A stretch of DNA of 64,000 bases from Tragulus kanchil (lineage: Eukaryota > Chordata > Mammalia > Artiodactyla > Tragulidae), in assembly GCA_022376925.1 (NCBI GenBank), contig JAIOJX010000002.1, positions 66,240,001 to 66,304,000 of the forward strand. The letters are read 5' to 3'. Every line of letters begins with the position of its first letter. Position 1 is the stretch's first letter. Made by a program: the position numbers and the translations under genes. Shown one piece after another: positions 1 through 11,877 of this stretch. Below the pieces are notes generated by a model that was given only the letters and a program-made list of their open reading frames with translations, ran no database searches and was not told where the DNA came from.

Positions 1-1271
1 AAACTCAAGGAAGGTTGAAATGAGCACCCTGATGTGCCACTTCTATGCACTCATCAACTAAGCATCAAGTAGAACATAAGAATCTGAATAAATTAAATGG
101 GACCCAGAAACAGGTTTCCAAAAGTTGTCATTAACACCCAACGTTAAGTAAAAAGACACAAGAGAAGATAAAAGTAGCTATGTATAGATGGTAACAAAAA
201 ATCACAACCATGAGCCCGTAAGTTTGCACAATTCCACAAATGATGAAATATTTCTCATAACACTGTCAAAGCCAAGCCCTATAAGAAATATTCCTCTTCC
301 CCTTGCTCCCGCTACAAACTCTAACACAAAAATTTAATGCAAATTCCTATGCTAAATGTTAACCCTGACAGTTAACAGAGAGATGTGTACAATTAAGGAT
401 CTGAACAGGCTCATCCTAAAAGTAAACTATTAACATAGGCAAAATCATAAGCTCCTCAGCTCCTACAACTGTTCACACCAATAACATTAAATAATTGATG
501 AAATCAGAGAAAAATATAAGATAGCTTGAGTTTGCCCATTTGCCCAAAGATATATGATGTTTTGAAACAAAGGAAGATTCATATCTTACATGGTATAAAA
601 TAAACCACCTGCTTGAATCTATGACAGAGGGGGAAAAATCTACTCCATAAAACTGTTCTAATGCCAGAAGAGAAGTAAGCTTTAATTTAGAATGTGTGGG
701 ATCCTCAAGAAACTGCTGTGTAGTATAGATTACTCATGCCAAGGGATAGTGTGGACTTTTTCAACATATTTTAAAGACCCTGTGGAAATGTTGACAGAAT
801 GTTGGTACTAACGGTAACTCCAGCATGAGCATATCTAAACATATACATTTATGAAGATTGTGAAACCACCACTTTCTCATGGTTCCATGTTTACACAAGG
901 GGATAATCCAATTATTTAAATAGAAGAAAACAAACTACTCATAAATAGAGCTGGATTTTTATTCCATAAAGTATTTAAATACTTCTTATACTAACACTAT
1001 TTCCAAATAAGTTCTGCATACTTTCTAAGTACTGTAAGCTGAGTGCCATAATATCTGACCAACCCAACTGCCAATAGGAAAAAAAAAAAAAAAAAAAAAA
1101 AAACCTGTCTGTCCAAAGATTAAACTGGGTTTTAAAAAGGGGAACAAGGTACTGTAGAATTTTTACTGTGTACAAGTTACTCAACTGTCCCTCATGTACC
1201 ACGTGCTTCCCAGAATAGAAACTAACTCCTGTTTATTTCACTATTTTAATTTTAAGACAATAGATGGAAAG
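1..1271. other. AT-rich non-coding DNA, no gene seen
   Basis: No ORF of substance and no repeat family I can name with confidence. The only notable structure is an uninterrupted run of about 25 A at 1079-1103. The 75-codon minus-strand frame across it reads a poly-Phe stretch from that run and is not a gene. Confidence 0.6.
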
Positions 1272-3539
1272 CCAACTGGATGGCTTATTTGGTGTCATAA
1301 ACATAGTCCTCAATAACCACCAATATATCATAATTAACCAGATAAAGATTCCATGCATTTTAGATGTGGAAACTAGATGATACCACTGTGTTTTAAAATT
1401 GAGAATGAATACTGTTAGCTACACTGTCCTAGAGAAAGTTCTCTTCAAATAAAAATAATAAGAAAAAATTTAAGTTATCTTAATGAAAAACACACCAACA
1501 AACCCTTAGGGTTTACAAGCATTATTATGTAACAATTATTCAGGAATACACTCTGATGCAAAAAACAAGAAGTGGTGAAAGTTTTGTTATACTCAATGTA
1601 GGTCACTGTGGATAAAATATCACATACACTAAGGAAAATCTGAATGATTCACAATTAAATCGTCAAACCTACACAGGATTTAATTCTCAGTAATTTTCAA
1701 ACTAATCACCTGTATTAAACATCACCAGTTCATTTTAACGTATTTTGTCAGTTTGCTAAATTTATGGCAATCGATACCTTAGACAGTATGAAATTTAGCT
1801 GCTTAACCATTCTTGTTCTAAGAAGTTATATCTAGTCAGAATAAGAAATGAAAGCAAAGAATCAAAATGGAAGGAAAAAAGAAAATGAACTCAAGGGAAC
1901 ATGCTTTGTGACAAATTACAGGCTACACACTTTCAACACTTTTGAAAGTAGTGCTTATTACTAATAATTTCTGTTTATCAAAAGTGAATAAACAGATCAG
2001 AGCGTAAGAAACCTTTCCAAAGTCATATACTTTGTTAGGGACAAATTTAGATCCAGCTCTGACCTCTGATTTCAAAAGTCATGCTTTTCATTTCCTCATT
2101 AAGAAATACAGGCACAGCACCTAGGAAAAGAAATGCATTGGACCATGATTAGGATTTTAAGAACTTTCTTTCAAATTAGGCTGTACCCATGCAATTTGCC
2201 CATTGCCTTGTTCATTGCCCCGAACCCTGTTTTTAACTACAACAAAATAATCAAACAGTCTTTTGATGACTACTCACTAAGAGCAATAAACTAATTTTTC
2301 CTAACATAACTAGGACTATAGTAAGCCCCATAAACCAACAAAATTAGGATGTCATTCACAGGAACATTTCAGAGTCAAAGTGCTGATACAGCAAGAGGGC
2401 ATTAATCAATAACCAACTGGACGACTTATTAGGTGTCATAACCCTAGACCTCAATAACCACCAATATATCATAATTAACCAGATAAAGATTCCATGCATT
2501 TTAGATGTGGAAACTAGATGATACCACTGTGTTTTAAAATTGAGAATGAATACTGTTAGCTACACTGTCCTAGAGAAAGTTCTCTTCAAATAAAAATAAT
2601 AAGAAAAAATTTAAGTTATCTTATTGAAAACACACCAACAAACCCTTAGGGTTTACAAGCATTATTATGTAACAATTATTCAGGAATACACTCTGATGCA
2701 AAAAACAAGAAGTGGTGAAAGTTTTGTTATACTCAATGTAGGTCACTGTGGATAAAATATCACATACACTAAGGAAAATCTGAATGATTCACAATTAAAT
2801 CGTCAAACCTACACAGGATTTAATTCTCAGTAATTTTCAAACTAATCACCTGTATTAAACATCACCAGTTCATTTTAACGTATTTTGTCAGTTTGCTAAA
2901 TTTATGGCAATCGATACCTTAGACAGTATGAAATTTAGCTGCTTAACCATTCTTGTTCTAAGAAGTTATATCTAGTCAGAATAAGAAATGAAAGCAAAGA
3001 ATCAAAATGGAAGGAAAAAAGAAAATGAACTCAAGGGAACATGCTTTGTGACAAATTACAGGCTACACACTTTCAACACTTTTGAAAGTAGTGCTTATTA
3101 CTAATAATTTCTGTTTATCAAAAGTGAATAAACAGATCAGAGCGTAAGAAACCTTTCCAAAGTCATATACTTTGTTAGGGACAAATTTAGATCCAGCTCT
3201 GACCTCTGATTTCAAAAGTCATGCTTTTCATTTCCTCATTAAGAAATACAGGCACAGCACCTAGGAAAAGAAATGCATTGGACCATGATTAGGATTTTAA
3301 GAACTTTCTTTCAAATTAGGCTGTACCCATGCAATTTGCCCATTGCCTTGTTCATTGCCCCGAACCCTGTTTTTAACTACAACAAAATAATCAAACAGTC
3401 TTTTGATGACTACTCACTAAGAGCAATAAACTAATTTTTCCTAACATAACTAGGACTATAGTAAGCCCCATAAACCAACAAAATTAGGATGTCATTCACA
3501 GGAACATTTCAGAGTCAAAGTGCTGATACAGCAAGAGGG
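1272..3539 (+). repeat. Adjacent direct duplication 1 (offset about 1,140 bp)
   Basis: Copy A is 1272-2399 and copy B is 2413-3539. They are almost base-identical; one A is missing from an A-run near 2628. The first 40 bases of the two copies differ at several positions and then become identical, so the edge looks noisy. The content is single-copy AT-rich DNA with no gene or named repeat. Probably a false duplication. Confidence 0.95.
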
Positions 3540-4072
3540 ATAACAGGGGGAAACTGAGTTACAGGTTTCTTCTGGCAGAAGTTAAAGAGAAATTCTCAAA
3601 ATTATAAATGGAAAGTCTTTAACTGTTCAGGCGTACAGCAAAAGTCCAGCACTTTTTACATAGGAATCTCCAATTGACAAGTTCAAAGAAAATATATCAC
3701 CCACAAACCATGCAATTTCCTGCAAATGGGCCACTCTCCTCGCTGTCTTTGAAGACAAATCCTGTCCTGGACAAGCGGCCTTTGAAGTAACACAGCAAGT
3801 GTACCTATATAATTAGAGAGGCTCTGAACACCATCTAAATGAGTAAAACTAGACTTTAAAGATAAGCTGAAGAGGTATAGACTGACAGAGTTTCAGAACA
3901 GTTCACCTCTGCTCCCTAACCGTAATTCCCCTTTACTCCCTCCAAACCTCAGAACCCACAAGCAAACTGTACACACACTGCTGGAAAACTATAAATAGTA
4001 TTCTGTCACTCTAAAACAGTGGCAAAACTGTATGCGTGCATGTTTACAAAGCCGTGTATAAAGATACCTACA

Positions 4073-4411
4073 GGGCTTCCCCTGGTGGTCCAGTGGGTAA
4101 GGACACCGCCTTGCAGTGCAAGGGGCGCCTCTTCGATCCCTGGCCTGGGAAGATCCCACGTGCCGCGGAGCGGCTGGACTGATGTGTCCAATTACCGAGC
4201 CGGAGTTCTGGAGCGCATGCGCCCAGAGCCGGCGCTCTGCAACGACAGACGCCACCGCGATGGGAGGCCCAAAGGAGCCAAAGAACAAAGTCGGATGAAC
4301 ATAGAGAAATGAAAGACCAATAGAAGTGGCCCGCCTGCTCCCCTCCCTCCCCAACCCAGCCCCTGCCCAAAATAAATAAATAAATAAATCTTTAAAAAAA
4401 AAAAAAAAAAA
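4073..4411 (+). mobile_element. tRNA-Glu-type SINE with extended tail (first copy)
   Basis: The 5' part resembles a tRNA-Glu gene, with an A-box-like TGGTCCAGTGGG at 4084 and a B-box-like TTCGATCCCTGG near 4133. A CHR-like body follows, then a lineage-specific tail, an (AAAT)n stretch and poly-A ending at 4411. Duplicated at 5201 by pair 2. Frames of 60-143 codons across it are SINE sequence, not genes. Confidence 0.9.
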
Positions 4412-4699
4412 CCCAAACACATTCTACGAGGCCACCATCACCCTGATACCCAAACCAGGCAAAGACAACACAAAAAAGGAAAACTATAGGCCAATTTCAC
4501 TGATGAACTTAGATGCCAAGATCCTCAACAAAATCCTAGCAAACAGAATTCAACGACATGTCAAAAAACTCATACATCACGATCAAGTTGGGTTCATCCC
4601 AGGCATGCAAGGCTTCTTCAACATCCGCAAATCAATCAACGTGATACACCATATCAACAAGTTGAAAGACAAAAATCACATGATCATTTCAATAGATGC
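4412..4699 (+). pseudogene. L1 ORF2 fragment (duplicate head)
   Basis: Translates as the L1 ORF2 region just before reverse transcriptase motif A (ends at ...SIDA). It stops at the edge of duplication 2 and then continues into unrelated unique DNA. It is a duplicate of 5537-5824. Confidence 0.9.
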
Positions 4700-5200
4700 T
4701 ACGAAACTGAGTTACAGGTTTCTTCTGGCAGAAGTTAAGAATTCTCAAAATTATAAATGGAAAGTCTTTAACTGTTCAGGCGTCAGAAAAGCCCAAATCC
4801 AATTGACAAGTTCAAAGAAAATATATCACCCACAAACCATGCAATTTCCTGCAAATGGGCCACTCTCCTCGCTGTCTTTGAAGACAAATCCTGTCCTGGA
4901 CAAGCGGCCTTTGAAGTAACACAGCAAGTGTACCTATATAATTAGAGAGGCTCTGAACACCATCTAAATGAGTAAAACTAGACTTTAAAGATAAGCTGAA
5001 GAGGTATAGACTGACAGAGTTTCAGAACAGTTCACCTCTGCTCCTAACCGTAATTCCCCTTTACTCCCTCCAAACCTCAGAACCCACAAGCAAACTGTAC
5101 ACACACTGCTGGAAAACTATAAATAGTATTCTGTCACTCTAAAACAGTGGCAAAACTGTATGCGTGCATGTTTACAAAGCCGTGTATAAAGATACCTACA

Positions 5201-5536
5201 GGGCTTCCCCTGGTGGTCCAGTGGGTAAGGACACCGCCTTGCAGTGCAAGGGGCGCCTCTTCGATCCCTGGCCTGGGAAGATCCCACGTGCCGCGGAGCG
5301 GCTGGACTGATGTGTCCAATTACCGAGCCGGAGTTCTGGAGCGCATGCGCCCAGAGCCGGCGCTCTGCAACGACAGACGCCACCGCGATGGGAGGCCCAA
5401 AGGAGCCAAAGAACAAAGTCGGATGAACATAGAGAAATGAAAGACCAATAGAAGTGGCCCGCCTGCTCCCCTCCCTCCCCAACCCAGCCCCTGCCCAAAA
5501 TAAATAAATAAATAAATCTTTAAAAAAAAAAAAAAA
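5201..5536 (+). mobile_element. tRNA-Glu-type SINE joined to L1
   Basis: Same element as 4073-4411, here in front of the fuller L1. An 11-base word AGATACCTACA lies immediately upstream (5190-5200). It is not repeated after the SINE poly-A, but it is found after the L1 tail at 10387-10397. SINE and L1 therefore share one flanking duplication. Either they inserted as a chimera or the L1 landed in the SINE's A-tail. Confidence 0.88.
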
Positions 5537-6733
5537 CCCAAACACATTCTACGAGGCCACCATCACCCTGATACCCAAACCAGGCAAAGACAACACAAAA
5601 AAGGAAAACTATAGGCCAATTTCACTGATGAACTTAGATGCCAAGATCCTCAACAAAATCCTAGCAAACAGAATTCAACGACATGTCAAAAAACTCATAC
5701 ATCACGATCAAGTTGGGTTCATCCCAGGCATGCAAGGCTTCTTCAACATCCGCAAATCAATCAACGTGATACACCATATCAACAAGTTGAAAGACAAAAA
5801 TCACATGATCATTTCAATAGATGCAGAAAAAGCCTTCGACAAAGTACAACATCCATTTATGATCAAAACTCTTCAGAAAATGGGCATAGAAGGAACCTAT
5901 CTCAACATAATAAAAGCCATCTATGAGAAATCTACAGCGAACATTATTGTTAATGGTGAAAAACTGAAAGCATTCCCTCTAAGATCAGGAACAAGACAGG
6001 GGTGCCCACTTTCACCACTGCTATTCAACATAGTCCTGGAAGTCCTAGCAACAGCAATAAGAGAAGAGAAAGAAATCAAAGGAATCCAGATTGGAAAGGA
6101 AGAAGTCAAGCTCTCTCTTTTTGCAGACGACATGATATTATACATAGAAAATCCCAAAGACACGGTTACAAAGCTACTAGAACTAATCAATGAATTCAGC
6201 AAAGTTGCAGGATATAAAGTCAACACACAGAAGTCACTGGCATTCCTATACACAAACAATGAAAAATCAGAAAATGAAATCAAAGAGGCAATCCCCTTCA
6301 CCATTGCAACCAAAAGAATCAAATATCTAGGAATAAACCTACCCAAAGAAACAAAAGAATTGTACACAGAAAATTACAAGACACTCATGAGAGACATTAA
6401 AGAAGATTTAAACAGATGGAGAGATATTCCATGTTCCTGGATTGGAAGAATCAATATTGTGAAAATGACCATACTTCCAAATATCATCTACAGATTCAAT
6501 GCAATACCTATTCAACTACCACTGACATTTTTCACAGAACTAGACCAAATAATAACACAGTTCATATGGAAACACAGAAGACCTCGAATAGCCAAAGCAA
6601 TCCTGAGGAAGAAAAATGGAGTTGGAGGGATCAGTCTCCCTAACTTCAGACTCTACTACAAAGCAACAGTTATCAAGACAGTATGGTACTGGCACAAAAA
6701 CAGAACTTATGGAACAAGATTGAGAACCCAGAG
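5537..6733 (+). pseudogene. L1 ORF2 reverse transcriptase segment, first copy
   Basis: L1 ORF2 nicks and copies RNA at the target site; this piece has the reverse transcriptase core only. Counting from the Met at 5628, motif A (SIDAEKAFD) is at residues 63-71, the [10 protein letters not shown] block at 121-130 and the catalytic LFADD at 164-168, all intact. The N-terminal endonuclease is missing through 5' truncation. The reading frame is carried into junction sequence after about 6733 and then shifts out of L1 at 6848. That break is a product of duplication 3, not necessarily of the element itself. Confidence 0.9.
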
Positions 6734-7816
6734 CTTCTTCAAAAAATCCGAAAAATCACGACATGTCAAAAACTCATACATCACGATCAAGTTGGGTTCA
6801 TCCCAGGCATGCAAGGCTTCTTCAACATCCGCAAATCAATCAACGTGATACACCATATCAACAAGTTGAAAGACAAAAATCACATGATCATTTCAATAGA
6901 TGCAGAAAAAGCCTTCGACAAAGTACAACATCCATTTATGATCAAAACTCTTCAGAAAATGGGCATAGAAGGAACCTATCTCAACATAATAAAAGCCATC
7001 TATGAGAAATCTACAGCGAACATTATTGTTAATGGTGAAAAACTGAAAGCATTCCCTCTAAGATCAGGAACAAGACAGGGGTGCCCACTTTCACCACTGC
7101 TATTCAACATAGTCCTGGAAGTCCTAGCAACAGCAATAAGAGAAGAGAAAGAAATCAAAGGAATCCAGATTGGAAAGGAAGAAGTCAAGCTCTCTTTTGC
7201 AGACGACATGATATTATACATAGAAAATCCCAAAGACACGGTTACAAAGCTACTAGAACTAATCAATGAATTCAGCAAAGTTGCAGGATATAAAGTCAAC
7301 ACACAGAAGTCACTGGCATTCCTATACACAAACAATGAAAAATCAGAAAATGAAATCAAAGAGGCAATCCCCTTCACCATTGCAACCAAAAGAATCAAAT
7401 ATCTAGGAATAAACCTACCCAAAGAAACAAAAGAATTGTACACAGAAAATTACAAGACACTCATGAGAGACATTAAAGAAGATTTAAACAGATGGAGAGA
7501 TATTCCATGTTCCTGGATTGGAAGAATCAATATTGTGAAAATGACCATACTTCCAAATATCATCTACAGATTCAATGCAATACCTATTCAACTACCACTG
7601 ACATTTTTCACAGAACTAGACCAAATAATAACACAGTTCATATGGAAACACAGAAGACCTCGAATAGCCAAAGCAATCCTGAGGAAGAAAAATGGAGTTG
7701 GAGGGATCAGCCTCCCTAACTTCAGACTCTACTACAAAGCAACAGTTATCAAGACAGTATGGTACTGGCACAAAAACAGAACTATAGATCAATGGAACAA
7801 GATTGAGAACCCAGAG
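5680..7816 (+). repeat. Adjacent direct duplication 3 inside L1 ORF2 (offset about 1,079 bp)
   Basis: Copy A is 5680-6733 and copy B is 6757-7816. Both cover the L1 reverse transcriptase domain. Near its end copy A lacks 9 bases that copy B has (around 6706), then runs into 20-odd bases of unmatched sequence before copy B begins. Copy B lacks three bases just before the FADD codons. Copy A overlaps copy B of pair 2, so 5680-5824 exists three times in the window. Confidence 0.95.
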
Positions 7817-8843
7817 ATCAACCCACGCACCTATGGGTACCTTATTTTTGATAAAGGAGGAGAAACTATAAAATGGGACAAAGACAGTCTCTTTAACAAG
7901 TGGTGCTGGGAGAATTGGACAGCTACATGCAAAAAAATGAAATTGGAACATACCCTGACGCCATACACTAAGATCAACTCAAAATGGATTAAAGACCTCA
8001 ATGTAAGACCAGAAACCATCAAACTCTTAGAGGAGAATATAGGCAAAACCCTCAAGGATATCAATCAAAGCAAGATCTTCTCTGACCCACCAACTAAAAT
8101 AGCAGAACTGAAAAGAAAAATGAACATATGGGACCTCATGAAACTTAAAAGCTTTTGTACAGCAAAAGAAATTACAAAAAAGTTCAACAGACACCCCACA
8201 GAGTGGGAGAAAATCATAGCAAATGAAACAACAGACAAAGAATTAATCTCCAAAATCTACAAGCAACTCAGACAACTCAGCACAGGGAAAATGAGCAGCC
8301 CAATCAAAAAATGGGAAAAAAATCTAAAGAGACGCCTCTCCAAAGAGGACATACAAATGGTCCAAAAGCACATGAAACGATGCTCAACCTCGCTTATTAT
8401 TAGAGAAATGCAAATTAAAACCACAATGAGATACTACCTCACACCTGTCAGAATGGCCATCATCAACAAATCGACAGACAACAAATGCTGGAGAGGGTGT
8501 GGAGAAAAGGGAACCCTCTTGCATTGCTGGTGGGAATGTAAATTAATACAACCTCTATGGAAGACAATATGGAGATTCCTTAAAAAACTAAAAATAGAAG
8601 CACCCTATGACCCAGCAATCCCACTATTAGGCCTATATCCTGATGAAATCAAAACTGAAAGAGGCACCTGTACCCCAATGTTCATTGCAGCTCTCTATAC
8701 AATAGCCAGAACATGGAAGCAACCTAGATGTCCATCAACAAATGAATGGATCCAGAAGCTCTGGTACATATATACAATGGAATACTACTCAGCTGTTAAA
8801 AGAAATGCAGAAGACTCAGTCCTAATGAGGTGGCTGGCTTTAG
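6757..8843 (+). pseudogene. L1 ORF2 reverse transcriptase to C-terminus, second copy
   Basis: Open from 6683 to 8935 in one frame, with L1 sequence from about 6757 to 8843. It repeats the RT core, then continues through the thumb and C-terminal region to the cysteine-rich motif. That motif has spacing C-x3-C-x7-H-x4-C ([18 protein letters not shown], about 8484-8540), as expected for L1 ORF2. Relative to the first copy it lacks one Leu codon, so the catalytic block reads SFADD rather than SLFADD. Read errors or a real difference could explain that. Confidence 0.9.
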
Positions 8844-9972
8844 TTGGAGATCAGCCTCTAACTTCAGACTCTATACAGAAAGACAGTATGGTACTGGCAC
8901 AAAAACAGAACTATAGATCAATGGAACAAGATTGAGAACCCAGAGATCAACCCACGCACCTATGGGTACCTTATTTTTGATAAAGGAGGAGAAACTATAA
9001 AATGGGACAAAGACAGTCTCTTTAACAAGTGGTGCTGGGAGAATTGGACAGCTACATGCAAAAAAATGAAATTGGAACATACCCTGACGCCATACACTAA
9101 GATCAACTCAAAATGGATTAAAGACCTCAATGTAAGACCAGAAACCATCAAACTCTTAGAGGAGAATATAGGCAAAACCCTCAAGGATATCAATCAAAGC
9201 AAGATCTTCTCTGACCCACCAACTAAAATAGCAGAACTGAAAAGAAAAATGAACATATGGGACCTCATGAAACTTAAAAGCTTTTGTACAGCAAAAGAAA
9301 TTACAAAAAAGTTCAACAGACACCCCACAGAGTGGGAGAAAATCATAGCAAATGAAACAACAGACAAAGAATTAATCTCCAAAATCTACAAGCAACTCAG
9401 ACAACTCAGCACAGGGAAAATGAGCAGCCCAATCAAAAAATGGAAAAAAGATCTAAAGAGACGCCTCTCCAAAGAGGACATACAAATGGTCCAAAAGCAC
9501 ATGAAACGATGCTCAACCTCGCTTATTATTAGAGAAATGCAAATTAAAACCACAATGAGATACTACCTCACACCTGTCAGAATGGCCATCATCAACAAAT
9601 CGACAGACAACAAATGCTGGAGAGGGTGTGGAGAAAAGGGAACCCTCTTGCATTGCTGGTGGGAATGTAAATTAATACAACCTCTATGGAAGACAATATG
9701 GAGATTCCTTAAAAAACTAAAAATAGAAGCACCCTATGACCCAGCAATCCCACTATTAGGCCTATATCCTGATGAAATCAAAACTGAAAGAGGCACCTGT
9801 ACCCCAATGTTCATTGCAGCTCTCTATACAATAGCCAGAACATGGAAGCAACCTAGATGTCCATCAACAAATGAATGGATCCAGAAGCTCTGGTACATAT
9901 ATACAATGGAATACTACTCAGCTGTTAAAAGAAATGCAGAAGACTCAGTCCTAATGAGGTGGCTGGCTTTAG
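7697..9972 (+). repeat. Adjacent direct duplication 4 inside L1 ORF2 (offset about 1,129 bp)
   Basis: Copy A is 7697-8843 and copy B is 8844-9972. The first about 45 bases of copy B are a damaged version of 7697-7760, with at least six small deletions. Identity after that is close to complete. The A-rich stretch near 8315/9444 differs by an indel and a substitution. Confidence 0.95.
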
Positions 9973-10049
9973 AACCTATCATAAAAAGTGAAGTAAGTCA
10001 AAAAGAGAAAGACAAGTATAGTATACTAACTCATATATATGGGATCTAG
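8844..10049 (+). pseudogene. L1 ORF2 C-terminal segment with natural stop, third copy
   Basis: After a damaged start (8844-8890), this repeats ORF2 from the thumb region onward, with the same cysteine motif at about 9613-9669. It ends at the normal ORF2 terminus, with the last residues HIYGI and a stop at 10047-10049. The frame is open from Met 9066. Only this copy joins onto the 3' UTR. Confidence 0.9.
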
Positions 10050-10386
10050 TAAGATGGTCATGATAACACACACAGTGAACTCATGAAAAAACAGAGAATA
10101 GACATAAAGACATTGTGGAGACCGAACAATGGGAGGGAGTAACATGGGAACCTATACTGTCATGTGTAGAAAAGATAGCTATTGTCATTGTGCTAGGGGA
10201 ATAGGAGTACCTACAACCACTTGGAGCAATGGTCTGGAGGGATGGGGGGGGAGCCTGGGTGGGGGGAGGGCCAAGGGATATGCATCTGATTGATCTGGGA
10301 ACATACATGTACAAAAATAAATAAATAAATAAATAAATAAATTAAAAAAAAGAAAAAAAAATGAAAAGTTCAAAAAAAAAATAAAT
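10050..10386 (+). other. L1 3' UTR and A-rich tail
   Basis: Follows the ORF2 stop. It contains the purine/G-rich tract at 10229-10269 typical of L1 3' UTRs, then an (AAAT)n repeat at 10316-10342 and A-runs to about 10380. The same UTR type recurs at 23313, 25600 and, on the minus strand, 42399. Confidence 0.85.
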
Positions 10387-10397
10387 AGATACCTACA

Positions 10398-10880
10398 CTT
10401 ATGCATATATACATAAATATATTCCTATACTATTTTCTGAACCATTTGAGTATAAATTGTAGACGTTTCCAAAATAAGAAATTCTTATAATATCTGCCAT
10501 ATTGATATGATCACTATGTTCTAACCTCAGTCCATATTCAGTTATCCCAGTAATGTTCCTTACATCTACCTTTTTCCTAGACTACAATCCCATCCAAGAC
10601 TATGCATTGCAATAGGCTATCATATCTTGTCAGTTTCTCTTAATCTGGAATAAGTCCTCTTTCGTGAGTTTGATATTTGGAAGAGAACAGGTCAGTTATT
10701 TACAGAATATCTATTTGGGTGACAGATCTCACATTTGGGGATTAATGTATTAATTGATGCTATGTCCTTTTCTGTGCAGATTAAGAGGCACTTGATGAAT
10801 CTGGTTACATTTTTGATGATATTAATTTTGATCTCTTGTCTAAAGTTGTGTCTGCCAGGTTTCTATACTATTTTTTGTTT
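10398..10880. other. Unique AT-rich DNA
   Basis: No gene or recognisable repeat. Single-copy DNA between the L1 and the BovB fragment. Confidence 0.5.
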
Positions 10881-10883
10881 TTC

Positions 10884-11412
10884 AGTTGCTCAGTTATATC
10901 CAACTCTTTGCAGCCCCATGGACTGCAGCACACCAGGCTTCCCTGTCCTTCACCATCTCCCGGAGTTTGCTCAAACTCTTATCCATTCCATCAATGATGC
11001 CATCTAACCATCTCATCCTGTGTCAAACCCTTCTCCTCCTGCCTTCAATCCTTCCCAGCATCAGGGTCTTTTCCAATGATTCGGTTCTTTGCATCAGGTG
11101 GCCAAAGTACTGGAGCTTCAGCTTCAGCATCAGTCCTTCCAATGAATATTCAGAATTGAGTTCCTTAAGAATTGACTCGTTTGATCTCCTTGCTGTCCAA
11201 GGGACTATCAAGAGTCCTCTCCAGCACCACAGTTCAAAGGCACTCAGCCTCTTTTACTGTCTAGTTCTTACATCCATACGTAACTACTGGAAAAACCATA
11301 GCTTTGACTATATGGACCTTTGCAGGCAAAGTGATGTCTCTGTTTTTTAATACACTGTCTAGGTTTGTCATAGCTTTTCTTCCAAGGAGCAAGCGTCTTT
11401 TAATTTCATGGC
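10884..11412 (-). mobile_element. BovB (RTE-type LINE) 3' fragment
   Basis: On the minus strand the frame 11023-11211 matches the C-terminal region of the BovB reverse transcriptase as I recall it, including WTARRSNESILKELNSEYS and LKLQYFGHLM. The remainder, up to about 11412, is also BovB (upstream part of the reverse transcriptase region, frames broken). The right end of the element at 10884 shades into the short 3' end shared with Bov-A SINEs. The frame is interrupted and there is no promoter, so it is a dead fragment. Part of it (from 11151) is duplicated at 12261-12522. Confidence 0.85.
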
Positions 11413-11613
11413 TATGGTCACCCTCCACAATGCACTATTTTTCCCTCTATGACCAACCCCCAAATTGGTACAGGTCATCAACCTATTAGGAATCAGGTCA
11501 TACAGCAGGAGATGAGCAGCAGGTAAGGGAAGCTTCATCTTTAGCTCCCTATCATTCGCACTGCCTGAACCATCAATCACATTAGTTACCTGTACCCCCC
11601 ACCACCACTCTTT

Positions 11614-11877
11614 CTTTTTTTTTTTTTTTGGCCACTTCTATTGATCTTTCATTTATTTGTCTTTGTTCTTTGTCCTGTATGGGCCTCCCATCACAGCGGC
11701 CTCTTTCATTGCAGAGCACTGGCTCCAGGCACATGCGCTCCTGAGCTCCAGCTCAGCAGTTGGGCACAACGGTCCAGCTACTCTGAGGCATGTGCGATCC
11801 TCCCAGGCCAGGGATTGAACCAGTGCCTCCTGCACTGCAAGGTAGTGTTCTTACCCACTGGACCACCAAGGAAGTCC
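11614..11877 (-). mobile_element. tRNA-Glu-type SINE, minus strand
   Basis: The poly-T at 11614-11629 is the A-tail. The tRNA-like head is at the right end (...CCACTGGACCACCAAGG). Flanked by CCACTCTT at 11605-11612 and 11881-11888, a plausible 8-bp target duplication. The tail shares the word GGCCACTTCTATTGATC with the 54-kb copy, so it belongs to the extended-tail subfamily. Confidence 0.88.

Larger units (their letters stand above)
3550..5824 (+). repeat. Adjacent direct duplication 2 (offset about 1,128 bp)
   Basis: Copy A is 3550-4699 and copy B is 4703-5824. Each contains unique DNA, a whole SINE and the start of the L1. Copy A stops in mid-codon of L1 ORF2 at the motif-A region. Copy B opens with a ragged version of the start of copy A: several small deletions, including about 25 bases around 4780-4800, before identity becomes near perfect. 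Copy B also has a shorter A-run in the SINE tail. Confidence 0.95.
5537..10386 (+). mobile_element. 5'-truncated L1 (LINE-1), interrupted by two duplications
   Basis: The element begins inside ORF2, just upstream of the reverse transcriptase core, and runs to a 3' UTR with a G-rich tract (10229-10269), an (AAAT)n stretch and A-rich tail. With pairs 3 and 4 collapsed it would be about 2.6 kb long with an open ORF2 remainder. The 11-base flank AGATACCTACA follows the tail at 10387. The lack of accumulated stops points to a young insertion. ORF1, the 5' UTR and the endonuclease domain are absent, so it cannot be autonomous. Confidence 0.9.

Noticed and set aside
3989..4422. Overlapping open frames of 60-143 codons on both strands
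   Set aside because: They lie wholly in the SINE body and tail, include poly-Phe from the A-tail, and recur at every extended-tail SINE (for example 5117 and 54180).
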